The notes below the pieces were generated by a model. That model was given only the letters and a program-made list of their open reading frames with translations, was not told the origin of the DNA and made no database searches. The position numbers and the translations under genes are program-made. From Methanosaeta sp. PtaB.Bin039 (GTDB lineage: Archaea; Halobacteriota; Methanosarcinia; Methanotrichales; Methanotrichaceae), in contig MVQI01000082.1 of the NCBI GenBank assembly GCA_002067795.1, positions 62,001 through 126,000 of the forward strand: DNA of 64,000 bases, given 5' to 3'. Shown in pieces: positions 56,168-64,000 of this stretch (positions are counted from its first letter, which is position 1; the number at the start of each line of letters is the position of its first letter).

Positions 56168-57370
56168 TTAGGGCAAGCTGAGCCCGTCCAGGAAGATCTC
56201 TATCCGGTCCAGCGCCTCGATCAGCTCCTCCCGGGATGTGGCATAAGAGCAGCGAAGGAATCCTTCACCGCTACTTCCGAAAACGCTTCCTGGAACTGCA
56301 GCCACCTTTTGATCTTTCAGAAGCGCCTCAGCGAACTCCTCTGAGGTCAAGCCGGTCGCCTGGATGGACGGAAACGCATAAAACGCCCCCTCAGGCTCAA
56401 AGCAGTTCAGGCCTATCCGGTTCAATCCGGCAACGAAGAGGCGGCGGCGGAGGTTGTACTCGTGCTTCATCTTGAGCATCTCCTCCTCTCCCCTCTGAAG
56501 CGCCTCCACTGCTGCTACCTGGGCCATTATAGGCGCGCAGAGCATGGTGTACTGGTGGACCTTGGTCATGGCGCCCACGACCTGAGGGTCGCCCAGGGCG
56601 TAACCGATCCGCCATCCTGTCATGGCATGGGACTTTGAGAATCCGCCCAGGATCAGTGTGCGCTCAGCCATCCCCTCCAGCTGGGCGAAGCTGCAGTGGC
56701 ATCCGGAGTAGGTGAGGTCGCCGTATACCTCATCGGACACAACCAGAAGATCGTGCTCCACCACGAGGTCGGCCAGCTCCTCCAGATCCTCACGGTTCAT
56801 GATCGCACCTGTGGGATTGTTGGGATAGCTGAGAAGGAGTGCCCGGGTCTTCGCAGTCAATGCCTTCTGAACCGACTCGGGTCGCAGCTTGAATCGATCC
56901 TCCGGCCTGGTCTGCACCACAACTGCCCTGCCCCCTGCCAGCATAACATCAGGAACATAAGCCACGTAGCAGGGCTCCGGCACGATGACCTCGTCTCCCT
57001 GGTTGAGGGTGGCGCGAAAGGCCAGATCCACTGCCTCGCTCACCCCGGTGGTCACCAGCGCCTGCTCGTCCGGATCGTATTCCAGGCCGGTCTTGCTGCG
57101 CATGCTCTGACAGATCATCTCCCGCAGCTCAGGCATGCCCTTGTTAGAGGTATACGATGTGAATCCCGACTCAAGGGAGTATATGCAGGCCTCCCTTATG
57201 TGCCATGGTGTGACGAAGTCCGGCTCTCCTACGCCCAGCGATATAGCTCCCTCCATCTCGCTCACAAGATCGAAGAATTTGCGTATTCCGGATGGCGGCA
57301 TCTCATTCACCTGGCTGGAAACGTGAGCCGTTGCGTTCCAGGCAGGCACCTCTTTCATCCTCTGGCTCAT
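56168..57370 (-). CDS. Class I/II aminotransferase (aspartate/aromatic type)
   Basis: PLP-dependent aminotransferase of 400 residues, fold type I. Seen are ISLGVGEPDFVTPWHI, YTSNKGMPELRE, the NPTGAIM loop within LLLSYPNNPTGAI, DEVYGDLTY, the PLP lysine in GGFSKSHAMTGWRIGY, and the C-terminal substrate arginine in FLRCSYATSREELIEAL. It is translationally coupled (ATGA) to the upstream Lrp-type regulator, which probably controls it in response to an amino acid. Confidence 0.93.
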   Translation of the reverse strand: MSQRMKEVPAWNATAHVSSQVNEMPPSGIRKFFDLVSEMEGAISLGVGEPDFVTPWHIREACIYSLESGFTSYTSNKGMPELREMICQSMRSKTGLEYDPDEQALVTTGVSEAVDLAFRATLNQGDEVIVPEPCYVAYVPDVMLAGGRAVVVQTRPEDRFKLRPESVQKALTAKTRALLLSYPNNPTGAIMNREDLEELADLVVEHDLLVVSDEVYGDLTYSGCHCSFAQLEGMAERTLILGGFSKSHAMTGWRIGYALGDPQVVGAMTKVHQYTMLCAPIMAQVAAVEALQRGEEEMLKMKHEYNLRRRLFVAGLNRIGLNCFEPEGAFYAFPSIQATGLTSEEFAEALLKDQKVAAVPGSVFGSSGEGFLRCSYATSREELIEALDRIEIFLDGLSLP

Positions 57371-57846
57371 GCCGTTATCACCAGCCGCTTGGGCTTGGGC
57401 CGGTCTGTCAGGTTCACGCCATGCTCCTTGTAGCTCTTCAGTATGAAATGGGTGCAGGTTGACTGCACTCCTTCGAGGATGGCTATCCTCTCGGCAACGA
57501 AGAACGCCACCTCTCTCATGGATTTGCCCCTTACCGTCACCGATAGGTCGTGATCTCCCGAGATCAGCCTCACCGACTGGACTTCCGAGAACCGGGCTAT
57601 CCTCTCTGCTACAGCGTCATATCCGGTATTTCTCTGCAGTGCTACCTTGAGTTCGATGACGGCGTAGACATAGCCCTCTCCAGCCTTCTCCCAATCAATG
57701 AGAGTCATGTACTTCCTGATGACCCCGGAATCCTCCAGCTCCTTGATCTCCCTGGCCACCACCTCCTCTCTCTGTCCGAGGAGAGCGGCGATCTCGGCTG
57801 GAGTGGCCTTTGAGTTCTCCGAAAGGATCTGCAAAATCTCGTTCAT
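57367..57846 (-). CDS. Lrp/AsnC-family transcriptional regulator
   Basis: A 159-residue regulator. The N-terminal winged helix-turn-helix is ATPAEIAALLGQREEVVARE, then IKELEDSGVIRKYMTLIDWE. The C-terminal RAM domain (VYAVIELKVAL...SGDHDLSVTVRGKSMRE) binds amino-acid effectors. A TATA box gcctataatgg lies near 57876-57884, and the mRNA leader is short. It precedes and overlaps the aminotransferase gene, so local regulation of that operon is likely. Confidence 0.92.
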   Translation of the reverse strand: MNEILQILSENSKATPAEIAALLGQREEVVAREIKELEDSGVIRKYMTLIDWEKAGEGYVYAVIELKVALQRNTGYDAVAERIARFSEVQSVRLISGDHDLSVTVRGKSMREVAFFVAERIAILEGVQSTCTHFILKSYKEHGVNLTDRPKPKRLVITA

Positions 57847-58334
57847 AGAATCCTATAGGAAATGGCGCAGTTCCATTATAGGCTTTGCGCTTCGTGCCGC
57901 TGCTAAGCATGCTGCATGAGCACCGGCGTTTGCGTGTCCTCGGTCCGGCTAAAAAAAAGCTTCTCAGGGTTCGCGGGGCGGATACGACCATCTGCCCAGC
58001 ATAGCTGTGCGAATTTCTCAGGGCCTGCATCGATCCGGGCCCGATAGGCCTTGCAGTGTACATCGGTGGGATCGAGAACGGCCGATCGAGATCTTGGCCA
58101 ATTGGCGCTCTTTTTCTGTCTTCTCGCGGGTTCAACAGGCATCGCCGACCGTCTGCTGCCTGTCCCGTCTTTAGCTGCACATCCCCTGCGAACTAAAATC
58201 TTCTTCTTAATCATAATAACTACCAATTTTCTAAAACTGGGCTTTTATCTTACCCAGTTTCGCCACCCATTGATATTGTCAAATTATTATTTGCAATGGA
58301 AAGTTATTAATACTCTTATTACAACCACGTATAT
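57847..58334. other. Intergenic region with two divergent promoters
   Basis: The Lrp promoter lies at the left end and the zinc-ribbon gene promoter (ttattaata near 58305-58313) at the right. The sequence in between becomes AT-rich after 58200. No gene, repeat or RNA structure is evident. Confidence 0.5.
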
Positions 58335-58451
58335 ATGAAGCAGATGAAGTGCAGCAAGTGTGGCTACAACTGGGAACCCAGGGTGAACAAGCCCAAGGCG
58401 TGTCCTAGATGCAAGACCAGGCTGGACATCAAAAGGAGGAGACGGGCTTAA
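58335..58451 (+). CDS. 38-residue zinc-ribbon protein
   Basis: A very small gene read directly from the sequence. The protein has two CxxC knuckles, C6-x2-C9 (KCSKCGYNWEPR) and C23-x2-C26 (ACPRCKTRL), and ends with a run of basic residues (DIKRRRRA). This is a complete single zinc ribbon and resembles the small archaeal zinc-ribbon proteins often annotated as hypothetical. A TATA box is centred about 27 nt upstream, so the mRNA is probably leaderless from ATG 58335. The basic tail suggests RNA or ribosome binding, by inference. Confidence 0.8.
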   Translation: MKQMKCSKCGYNWEPRVNKPKACPRCKTRLDIKRRRRA

Positions 58452-58478
58452 GGACAGAGCTGCCAAGCCCATCTCGTC

Positions 58479-58847
58479 TCAGCTAATGACATGCCTGATC
58501 CTGTAGACTGGGGTCTGCGAGGTGCTCCAGTTTAGGTACGCCAGCGGTGGTGTACGCCCGGCGTTGAGCAGCCTGTCGAAGTCCATGAACAGGGAGTTGT
58601 TCATTAGGAGATCCGCATAAGGCGGGCTGTAGATGCTCTGGCTCATGTTCAGCGGATTGACGACCTGTCCGTATATGGGCGACCCCGTGGCGTTGATCCT
58701 GGCACCTGAGAATAAGGACTCCAGCTCCTGCAGCTCGGATCCAGAGCGGTCCACTTCCGAGACGGTGGGCGGGCGGGCCGCTGCACCCACGCCGATCAGA
58801 CTGGCAATAAATAGCAGGATCAGGACCGATACAATACTCTTTTCCAG
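58479..58847 (-). CDS. Small exported protein, apparently starting at CTG
   Basis: A 122-residue exported protein of unknown family. The signal peptide is EKSIVSVLILLFIASLIGVG with mature start near ARPPTVSEVDRSGSE. The rest is Asn/Ser-rich (YGQVVNPLNMSQSIYSPPYA) and ends YRIRHVIS. The frame has no ATG, GTG or TTG before the signal except a TTG at 58871, which is the discriminator position of tRNA-Thr. CTG 58847, seven bases after GGGGGAT, would place Met directly before EKS. The gene follows tRNA-Thr by 23 nt and probably shares its transcript. Confidence 0.65.
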   Translation of the reverse strand: MEKSIVSVLILLFIASLIGVGAAARPPTVSEVDRSGSELQELESLFSGARINATGSPIYGQVVNPLNMSQSIYSPPYADLLMNNSLFMDFDRLLNAGRTPPLAYLNWSTSQTPVYRIRHVIS

Positions 58848-58870
58848 CTTACCAATCCCCCACGTTGCCA

Positions 58871-58944
58871 AGCCCCGGGCGTGATTCGAACACGCGACCT
58901 AGTGATTACAAGTCACTCGCTCTGGCCAGCTGAGCTACCGAGGC
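58871..58944 (-). tRNA. tRNA-Thr (TGT)
   Basis: Acceptor GCCTCGG/CCGGGGC with one G-T pair, D-arm GCTC/GAGC, anticodon stem AGTGA/TCACT with loop CTTGTAA (anticodon TGT), and T-arm GCGTG/CACGC with loop TTCGAAT. The discriminator is T. There is no intron and no encoded CCA. Confidence 0.96.
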
Positions 58945-58970
58945 CCAAGCTGACCTGGGTCTATCCAGGC

Positions 58971-59897
58971 TTAAAGTCTTTGCCCCATCCCCATGCCCAA
59001 GCGCTCCAGCAACTGGCAGCTCTGGCAGACCTCCTGTCCGGTCGGCTCTCCGCATCTTCCGCACTGCCTCATCTGAAAGCTTCCCGGCCCGGCCAGATCC
59101 TGGATCTTATCGAAGCCTCGCAAAAGGGCGTATTTTGTTCCAGGATGGCCGGCTTCCAGGCGGTTGAGGATCTCCTTGATCTCCAGGCGCATCGCCCAGG
59201 GGACATATGGACAGGACCCGTGGCCTTGGGGGTAGATGCCGTGCAGGTGGGCGTAGATTGCAAGCTCCCGCTCCGGCACCCTGCGCAGAGGCTTGATCCT
59301 GGGCACCATGCCCTCCTTTGGCGTCCTCGGCACAAGTCGAAATAGACGTTCTACATCCCCTCGCAGGTAGTTCAGGAGCACGGTCTGAGCCTCGTCGTCC
59401 AGGTTGTGGCCGGTGGCCAGCGCAGTTGCCCCCATCTCCCTGGCAGCCCTGTTGAGCAGGTTCTTGCGCAGAACGCCGCAGTAGGTGCAGGGCGCCTCAG
59501 CCCGGGTCCTGGCAGCCATACTATCAGTGCTGGTGGCGAACTCCTGGGAAAAGTGCAGGGTGCGGTGTGGGATCTTTAGCCTGTCAGCCAGAGACCGGGC
59601 AGATAGAAGCGTCTGCTCCCGATATCCATCGATTCCCTCGTCCACCAGAACAGCGACAAGCTGTATGTCTCTGCGTGGGGAGAAGATCTTTTTCAGCATG
59701 TAGAGCAGAGCAGAGCTGTCCTTTCCCCCGCTCATGGCCACGGCGACAAGCCCGCCCCTGCCAAAGAGGCGGTAGGTGCGCAGCGTCTCTCGGACCTTGC
59801 GCTCCACATCGGCAGTGAAGTGGTCCGGGCAGAGGTGCAGGCCGGAGTATCTCTGGTGGACGGCGGAGGGCAGAGAGCAGCGATCGCAGCGTATCAT
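58971..59897 (-). CDS. ncsA: tRNA 2-thiolation protein (NcsA/TtuA/Ncs6 family)
   Basis: ATP-dependent tRNA thiolase of 308 residues. The N-terminal zinc site is CDRCSLP...HLCPDHF, the PP-loop is VAMSGGKDSSALLY, and the catalytic/Fe-S cysteines include CTYCGVLRK and a third Cys in GHGSCPYVPWAMR. A C-terminal zinc ribbon is QCGRCGEPTGQEVCQSCQ. It modifies U34 of wobble-uridine tRNAs or U54 of thermophile tRNAs; which one is not decided by sequence. It lies 32 nt after pelota on the same strand. Confidence 0.92.
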   Translation of the reverse strand: MIRCDRCSLPSAVHQRYSGLHLCPDHFTADVERKVRETLRTYRLFGRGGLVAVAMSGGKDSSALLYMLKKIFSPRRDIQLVAVLVDEGIDGYREQTLLSARSLADRLKIPHRTLHFSQEFATSTDSMAARTRAEAPCTYCGVLRKNLLNRAAREMGATALATGHNLDDEAQTVLLNYLRGDVERLFRLVPRTPKEGMVPRIKPLRRVPERELAIYAHLHGIYPQGHGSCPYVPWAMRLEIKEILNRLEAGHPGTKYALLRGFDKIQDLAGPGSFQMRQCGRCGEPTGQEVCQSCQLLERLGMGMGQRL

Positions 59898-59929
59898 CGG
59901 CCAAGGTGTGGCCAGGTGGCGATAAAAAG

Positions 59930-60979
59930 CTATGCAGGATCGATCTTGAACCGCAGCAGGGCTGCCACCCCGCCAAGGGACTCCAGCCGCTGGCCTGGCT
60001 CAAACTCCGAGCTGAATATGACCGCCCGTCCACGTCCATTGATGGCTCTCTCTATCAGCTCTTCGACCTCCCTTCTCTTCGCCAGCTCGTCGAGTACAAG
60101 CAAGGTTTCCACTGCACCGAAGTCAGCTGCCCGCCCAACTTCCCTTATCCCATAGGTAGCCCTGCCATCGGTTGCCACCTCTTCAAGCAGCCTCTCTATC
60201 AGGCAGGCCTCCCGGGCGATCCGGCTGTTCTGAGCGATCCTCTCCACAGCGCCTCGCCGTAGAACCTCCTGAAATCCAGACCTGCCGATGGACGAGGCGT
60301 CATCCATGACCACGCGGCTTGCCAGATCCGGGTACTTTGCATCCAGCACCTTTTTCAGATCCTCCTTGGCAAAGCCTGGTCCGGCCACTACCACCTGGGC
60401 ATCGCCAGCGGCTGCCTGGTCTATCTGGGCTGCCACCTGCTCAAAGAACTCCGATCGTCGGTCCTGGCCCGATCCCTTGCCGCTGCCCATGCGAACCTCG
60501 GATAGCGTCTGCACCCCGAACTGACGAAGGGCCCCAAGTGTGGCCTCACCCTCTTCAATCAGTGCCATCACCACCAGCGGGCGGTTGGATTCGGCCACCG
60601 CCTCCTCGATCCTCTGCAGCTGGTCAGCCCTCCAGCGCCTGATTATGGACAGGTCCGAGCCCACCTCGATGTTCAGGGTATGGTAGGAGCCCACGTCCTG
60701 GCCGGCCTTTATGACCCCGTGAATCCTCAGCCAGTTTGAGTGGGTATGAAACTCAACCGACTCCACTCCCACCCCGAGGCGTACTGTCCTCCTCTCGGCC
60801 TTCTCCGGCCGCAGCTTGTCGGTGGCAGAGGAGATCTTCCTCTGGGTCTGGGCGAAGACCAGGTTGCCAGGCGATATCAGGTGCTTGAGGTGCCACAGAT
60901 CGTCCAGGCTCTCCACCCGCAGGGAGATCTCCCCCTCTTCGCCCTTGAGGTCTCTCTTCAGCACGCGCATGGCAGGCAT
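59930..60979 (-). CDS. pelA: Pelota (archaeal Dom34), ribosome rescue factor
   Basis: eRF1 paralogue that, with aEF1A and ABCE1, rescues stalled ribosomes. The 349-residue protein starts MRVLKRDLKGEEGEISLRVE, contains the Sm-like N-terminal domain, a central domain with VVVAGPGFAKEDLKKVL, and the C-terminal L7Ae-like domain ending VIFSSEFEPGQRLESLGGVAALLRF. As in all pelota proteins the GGQ motif of release factors is absent. The start is ATG 60979 or 60970; a TATA-like site near 60995 favours a leaderless mRNA. Confidence 0.95.
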   Translation of the reverse strand: MPAMRVLKRDLKGEEGEISLRVESLDDLWHLKHLISPGNLVFAQTQRKISSATDKLRPEKAERRTVRLGVGVESVEFHTHSNWLRIHGVIKAGQDVGSYHTLNIEVGSDLSIIRRWRADQLQRIEEAVAESNRPLVVMALIEEGEATLGALRQFGVQTLSEVRMGSGKGSGQDRRSEFFEQVAAQIDQAAAGDAQVVVAGPGFAKEDLKKVLDAKYPDLASRVVMDDASSIGRSGFQEVLRRGAVERIAQNSRIAREACLIERLLEEVATDGRATYGIREVGRAADFGAVETLLVLDELAKRREVEELIERAINGRGRAVIFSSEFEPGQRLESLGGVAALLRFKIDPA

Positions 60980-61026
60980 TTTGGATCAAAAGACTTAAAT
61001 GGCTTGTGCGTAGACGAGGGGTCCGA

Positions 61027-61125
61027 GCCGCCATAACTCAGTTGGTAGAGTGTCTGGCTGTTAACGATATGCCCGATGGGCGAGCAGATACCAGAATGTC
61101 ACAGGTTCGAGCCCTGTTGGCGGCG
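61027..61125 (+). tRNA. tRNA-Asn (GTT) with a 26-nt intron
   Basis: Acceptor GCCGCCA/TGGCGGC, D-arm ACTC/GAGT, anticodon stem TCTGG/CCAGA, anticodon GTT at 61060-61062, and T-arm ACAGG/CCTGT with TTCGAGC. The 26-nt intron at 61064-61089 sits at canonical position 37/38 and can form the bulge-helix-bulge with the exon stem (inner hairpin GCCC/GGGC). Discriminator G. Confidence 0.94.
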
Positions 61126-61140
61126 CCTAATAACACTTCT

Positions 61141-61215
61141 GGGCCTGTAGCTTAGTCCGGCCAGAGCGCCCGGCTCATAACCGGGTGGTCGCCGGTTCAA
61201 ATCCGGCCAGGCCCA
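61141..61215 (+). tRNA. tRNA with CAT anticodon (elongator Met or Ile2)
   Basis: Acceptor GGGCCTG/CAGGCCC, D-arm GCTT/GAGC (one G-T pair), anticodon stem CCCGG/CCGGG with loop CTCATAA, and T-arm GCCGG/CCGGC with TTCAAAT. The G1-C72 pair rules out the initiator. The sequence looks like archaeal tRNA-Ile2, whose C34 is agmatidinylated, as much as elongator Met; body sequence comparison is needed to decide. It lies 15 nt after tRNA-Asn. Confidence 0.88.
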
Positions 61216-61216
61216 T

Positions 61217-61685
61217 GCTTTTGACTCGCAGGAGCGGAGGGGCCGGAGCGTGAAGTCCCCGGCCTTCAGGCCGTGGGATGATGCAAGTTTTGGCGATGAA
61301 GCGGCAAACCGCCATTTGGGAATCGGCAGTACACTGGGTGCTCTTATGTCCAAATCAAAGGCCTTTTCGAGGCGGTCTTTCACAATCGTGCCCGCTTATT
61401 TCAGGCAGCCGAAAATGTATTGATTGGGTCCGAACACCGGTTAAGACGAAGCCTCAGAAGGCCAGCTCTGTATCTCTGGAGAGATGCTATCGTCAACGGT
61501 GAAATCCGGCTTGTGATCCAATTCAATGGGCATATTCTCGGTCCGAAAACCGTGCCGGCCAAAACGTCCTCGGATGGCCAATGGAGGAGGCGTTCGATTG
61601 ACCCCAGTTCCAAGGATCTGGGCGCAATTTCGTCCGAGATGAGGGCTGCCTTGACTTCCCGCAAGTCACCTCTCAAAAAGTCCTT
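61217..61685. other. Intergenic region downstream of the tRNA pair
   Basis: Apart from the IS605-like hairpin at 61250-61287 there is no recognisable gene in about 470 nt. Open frames on both strands (longest about 90 codons) lack ribosome binding sites and family features. Confidence 0.5.
61250..61287 (+). mobile_element. Possible solo end of an IS200/IS605-type element
   Basis: gtgaagtccccggccttcag followed by gccgtgggatgatgcaag has the typical form of the 3'-end hairpin of IS605-family elements (a GAAG...CCTTCAGG...GGG-ATGA pattern). The stem has seven pairs and one mismatch around TTCA. No transposase or TnpB frame is beside it, so it would be a relic near a tRNA gene. By eye only. Confidence 0.4.
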
Positions 61686-63944
61686 CTATCCCTGGGTTGC
61701 CTCTGCCTGATCGCCCTGTTGAGAGTGCTTTTCAGCAAGCATGGCTGAGGCGGCCTTCTGCCATGAAAGCATCTTCTTTAAGCTGATGCCGGTCTTCTCA
61801 GCCAGTGCAGAAAGATCGGCTCCTGACAGGTCGGCCAGTTTATTTACACCGGCTGCCTGCAGCTTCTCCCTGCTCTTGGGACCGAGCCCCTCTATCTCTT
61901 CGAGAGACGGCTCGGGTTTCTGGCTGGCCTTCTGCGACTTCCACTGCAGGAAGTTACAGTGGGGACATCCAAGGTCCCATGGCCTCTTGCCCTTGTTGAT
62001 GATGCGAAGGTGGTTCATCTGGTGATCTTCGCATCTCTTATCCACAACCAGTATGGTCCCGAACTTGGGAAGCGGCAGTGTGAAGCGGCAGTCGGGATAT
62101 CCCGAGCAGCCGATGAATCTGCCGCCCCTCCTGCTGCGGCGAATGATAAGATCCGATCCGCATGTCTGGCATCTGCCCACTATCTTGTCGTCACGCAGAC
62201 CCTCTTTCAGGGACTTCTCGATCTCAGACCGGTGGCCGAGAAGGTCGGAGAAGACTGATTCCAGCATCAGTCGGGACTCTTCAATCACTTCGTCCTGCTT
62301 GACCTCGCGGGCTGAGATCCTGGTCATATCCTTCTCCAGCGTCCTTGTCATATCCGGCTTGGTTATCGTGGGAGCATAGCGCTGAAGCGTATCCACAACT
62401 GCATAAGCGGTATTGGTTGGTCTGATGGGATTTCCCTGGACGTATGCCCGGGCGTATAGCTTGCTGATTATGTCGTGGCGGGTTGACTTTGTGCCCAGAC
62501 CAAGCTCGTCCATCAGCTTGACCAGGCGTCCCTGGCCGTAACGGGAGGGGGGTTGTGTCTCCTTTGCAGCCACCTCATGCCCCAGCACGGTCAGCCGATC
62601 GCCCTTGGCCAGTGGCGGAAGGATCCTCTCCTCAGCCTTGCTATACGGATAATACCTGCGCCAGCCCATCTCCACCATCCTGGCCCCATTGGCTTTGAAT
62701 GGCTCAGGTCCAATATCCACTCTGAGGTCAGTGATCTCCCACTGGCATTCCCCGGAAAGCGTGGCGAAGAACCTCCTCACCACCAGCTCGTATATCCTCC
62801 ACTGGTCCTCCTTCAGCTCCTCTTTGGAGGCCAGCGTGGTTGGGTATATGGGCGGGTGGTCGGTGGTGGAGCGCTTGCCCCGGCTGGGGGTCAGGCTTCC
62901 TTTCATCAGCTCCTTTGCATCCTCACCAAATGGGCCTGACAGGAATAGGCTGACAAGCGCCCGCAGATCTATGGATGGGGGATAGACCGTGTTATCAGTA
63001 CGCGGATAGCTGATGAAACCGTTGGTGTACAGGGTTTCGGCAATCCTCATGGCATTGGCTGCTGAAAAGCCTATACCGCTTGCAGCACTGATGAAAGCCG
63101 TGGTATCAAACGGCGATGGTGGTCTGTCTTTGCGGGATTTCTTCTCAAGCGACCTGACGATCGCCATCTCTTCAAGGACGGAGACTATCCGGTCTGCTTC
63201 TTGTCTCTCCCATATGCGGCCGGATGCATGCTGTACCCTGACGGGATCGTCCTTCTTTCCCTTTCGCACGTCAGCATATATCTCCCAGTAAGGGCGTGGG
63301 GTGAAGGCGTTTATCTCCCTCTCCCTATCGACTATCAGGGCGAGGGTGGGCGACTGAACACGCCCTACCGAGAGGAACTCTTTTCCCAGCCTTCCGGAGG
63401 TGAGCGAGATGTAGCGGGTGAGCGCAGCTCCCCACACAAGATCGACCACCTGTCTGGCCTGGCCAGAGGCTGCCAGATCGAAGTCCACCTCCTCGGGATG
63501 GGAGAATGCCTTGGAAATCTCCTCCTTCGTTATGGCGCTGAAGCGGACCCGGTCTGCCTTTAGCCCAGGATTTGCCTCCCTTGCGATATCCAGGGCCTCA
63601 GCTCCGATCAATTCCCCTTCCCGGTCGAAGTCCGTGGCAATGGTGATCCGGTCGGCCTTCTCCCCCAGGCTCTTGAGGGCTGAGATTATCTTCTCCTGCG
63701 TTGCCCTGGTGACAACATCCGCCCTGATGAGGTCTCGGAAGTCCACCTTCTGCCAGTTGTTGTATCCGGACGGGAAATCCACACCCACGATGTGCCCGCT
63801 AAGCCCGATTACCACCTCGTCGCCAAACCGGAATGTCTCCACCCCGCTAACCCGGCTGGATTTCGGTTGGCCGCCGGCCAGTATATGGGCGATCCTCTTG
63901 GCAGCATCGTGCTTCTCGGCAATGATCAGATGCATCTGTTCCAT
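61686..63944 (-). CDS. topA: DNA topoisomerase I (type IA), archaeal
   Basis: Type IA topoisomerase relaxing negative supercoils, 752 residues. The Toprim domain has LIIAEKHDAAKRIAHIL and the acidic TDFDREGELIG near residue 105. The catalytic tyrosine is in GFISYPRTDNTVYPP near residue 320, and GRVQSPTLALIVDRE is typical. A zinc finger follows (GRCQTCGSDLIIR...FIGCSGYPDCRF), with a further CPHC. The C-terminus has a helix-hairpin-helix (SLEEIEGLGPKSREKLQAAG). A TATA box acttatatgg at 63962-63971 gives a start close to ATG 63944 (or 63935). Confidence 0.96.
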   Translation of the reverse strand: MEQMHLIIAEKHDAAKRIAHILAGGQPKSSRVSGVETFRFGDEVVIGLSGHIVGVDFPSGYNNWQKVDFRDLIRADVVTRATQEKIISALKSLGEKADRITIATDFDREGELIGAEALDIAREANPGLKADRVRFSAITKEEISKAFSHPEEVDFDLAASGQARQVVDLVWGAALTRYISLTSGRLGKEFLSVGRVQSPTLALIVDREREINAFTPRPYWEIYADVRKGKKDDPVRVQHASGRIWERQEADRIVSVLEEMAIVRSLEKKSRKDRPPSPFDTTAFISAASGIGFSAANAMRIAETLYTNGFISYPRTDNTVYPPSIDLRALVSLFLSGPFGEDAKELMKGSLTPSRGKRSTTDHPPIYPTTLASKEELKEDQWRIYELVVRRFFATLSGECQWEITDLRVDIGPEPFKANGARMVEMGWRRYYPYSKAEERILPPLAKGDRLTVLGHEVAAKETQPPSRYGQGRLVKLMDELGLGTKSTRHDIISKLYARAYVQGNPIRPTNTAYAVVDTLQRYAPTITKPDMTRTLEKDMTRISAREVKQDEVIEESRLMLESVFSDLLGHRSEIEKSLKEGLRDDKIVGRCQTCGSDLIIRRSRRGGRFIGCSGYPDCRFTLPLPKFGTILVVDKRCEDHQMNHLRIINKGKRPWDLGCPHCNFLQWKSQKASQKPEPSLEEIEGLGPKSREKLQAAGVNKLADLSGADLSALAEKTGISLKKMLSWQKAASAMLAEKHSQQGDQAEATQG

Positions 63945-63961
63945 CGGTCCGCGTCCTGACC

Positions 63962-63971
63962 ATATAAGTAA
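63962..63971 (-). promoter_or_regulatory. TATA box of topA
   Basis: acttatatgg on the minus strand lies about 20-30 nt before the topA start, so the mRNA is leaderless or has a very short leader. Confidence 0.55.
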
Positions 63972-64000
63972 CTATCGACGCAGTCGGCTCGATTGGCCAA

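Noticed and set aside
61401-61710. Frames on both strands between the CAT tRNA and topA
   Set aside because: They overlap each other antisense, lack ribosome binding sites and have no recognisable motifs.

Overview
The window is archaeal and comes from a GC-rich class II methanogen, most likely a member of the Methanotrichaceae (Methanothrix/Methanosaeta). The sequence supports this in several ways. It has formylmethanofuran dehydrogenase genes. RNA polymerase is split into H, B'', B', A' and A''. Pelota, GINS, PriS, aIF2-alpha and Nop10 are archaeal. Two tRNA genes carry canonical 37/38 introns. Promoters are TATA-box type, and DUF1699 and DUF1638 proteins typical of methanogens are present. 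The genus is an inference; archaeon and methanogen are firm.

Layout. 1-806 (minus): the start of an fwdDB operon, cut by the window edge. 1061-2667: leuD-leuB. 2779-12057: intron-bearing tRNA-Lys, then rpoH-rpoB''-rpoB'-rpoA'-rpoA''-rpl30e-nusA-rps12-rps7, ended by a strong hairpin terminator. 12501-15542: an NDH-2-like flavoprotein and a ClC chloride transporter with CBS domains. 15539-23391 (minus): one long information-processing run, read as ABC ATPase, nitrilase, priS, GINS51, L44e, S27e, aIF2-alpha, nop10, PAC2, PmbA/TldD-like and prs, with many ATGA-type overlaps.

22597-35667 is an AT-richer, accessory, envelope-oriented region. It holds the ABC ATPase, two LolC/E-MacB-like permeases and seven exported proteins. 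Two of these are paralogues with helical SFEDLLRRQ-type repeats, one is built almost wholly of a 12-residue KPTY repeat, one ends in an 11-residue RPGY repeat, and one has TPRs. Several palindromes and short repeats lie between them. This is the most novel part of the window.

35881-46253: thioredoxin, DUF1638, alanine dehydrogenase family and geranylgeranyl-reductase family genes, then the archaeal DNA-end-resection set nurA-herA-mre11-rad50. 46641-46874 contains a strongly structured, apparently independently transcribed RNA candidate. 46887-57846: HPr-kinase-like P-loop protein, CoA-transferase/GNAT fusion, PfkB kinase plus class I aldolase, superoxide dismutase, FMN reductase, a degenerate SNase-fold secreted protein, DUF1699, CDP-alcohol phosphatidyltransferase, aminotransferase and Lrp regulator. 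58335-63944: a 38-residue zinc ribbon, a small secreted protein, tRNA-Thr, NcsA/TtuA-type thiolase, pelota, tRNA-Asn (intron), a CAT-anticodon tRNA, an IS605-like hairpin remnant and topA.

Two genes (rps27e and a small secreted protein) can only be started sensibly at CTG, each with a strong Shine-Dalgarno sequence. The pmbA/tldD-like gene lacks any normal start unless a 1-nt frameshift near 17736 is assumed.
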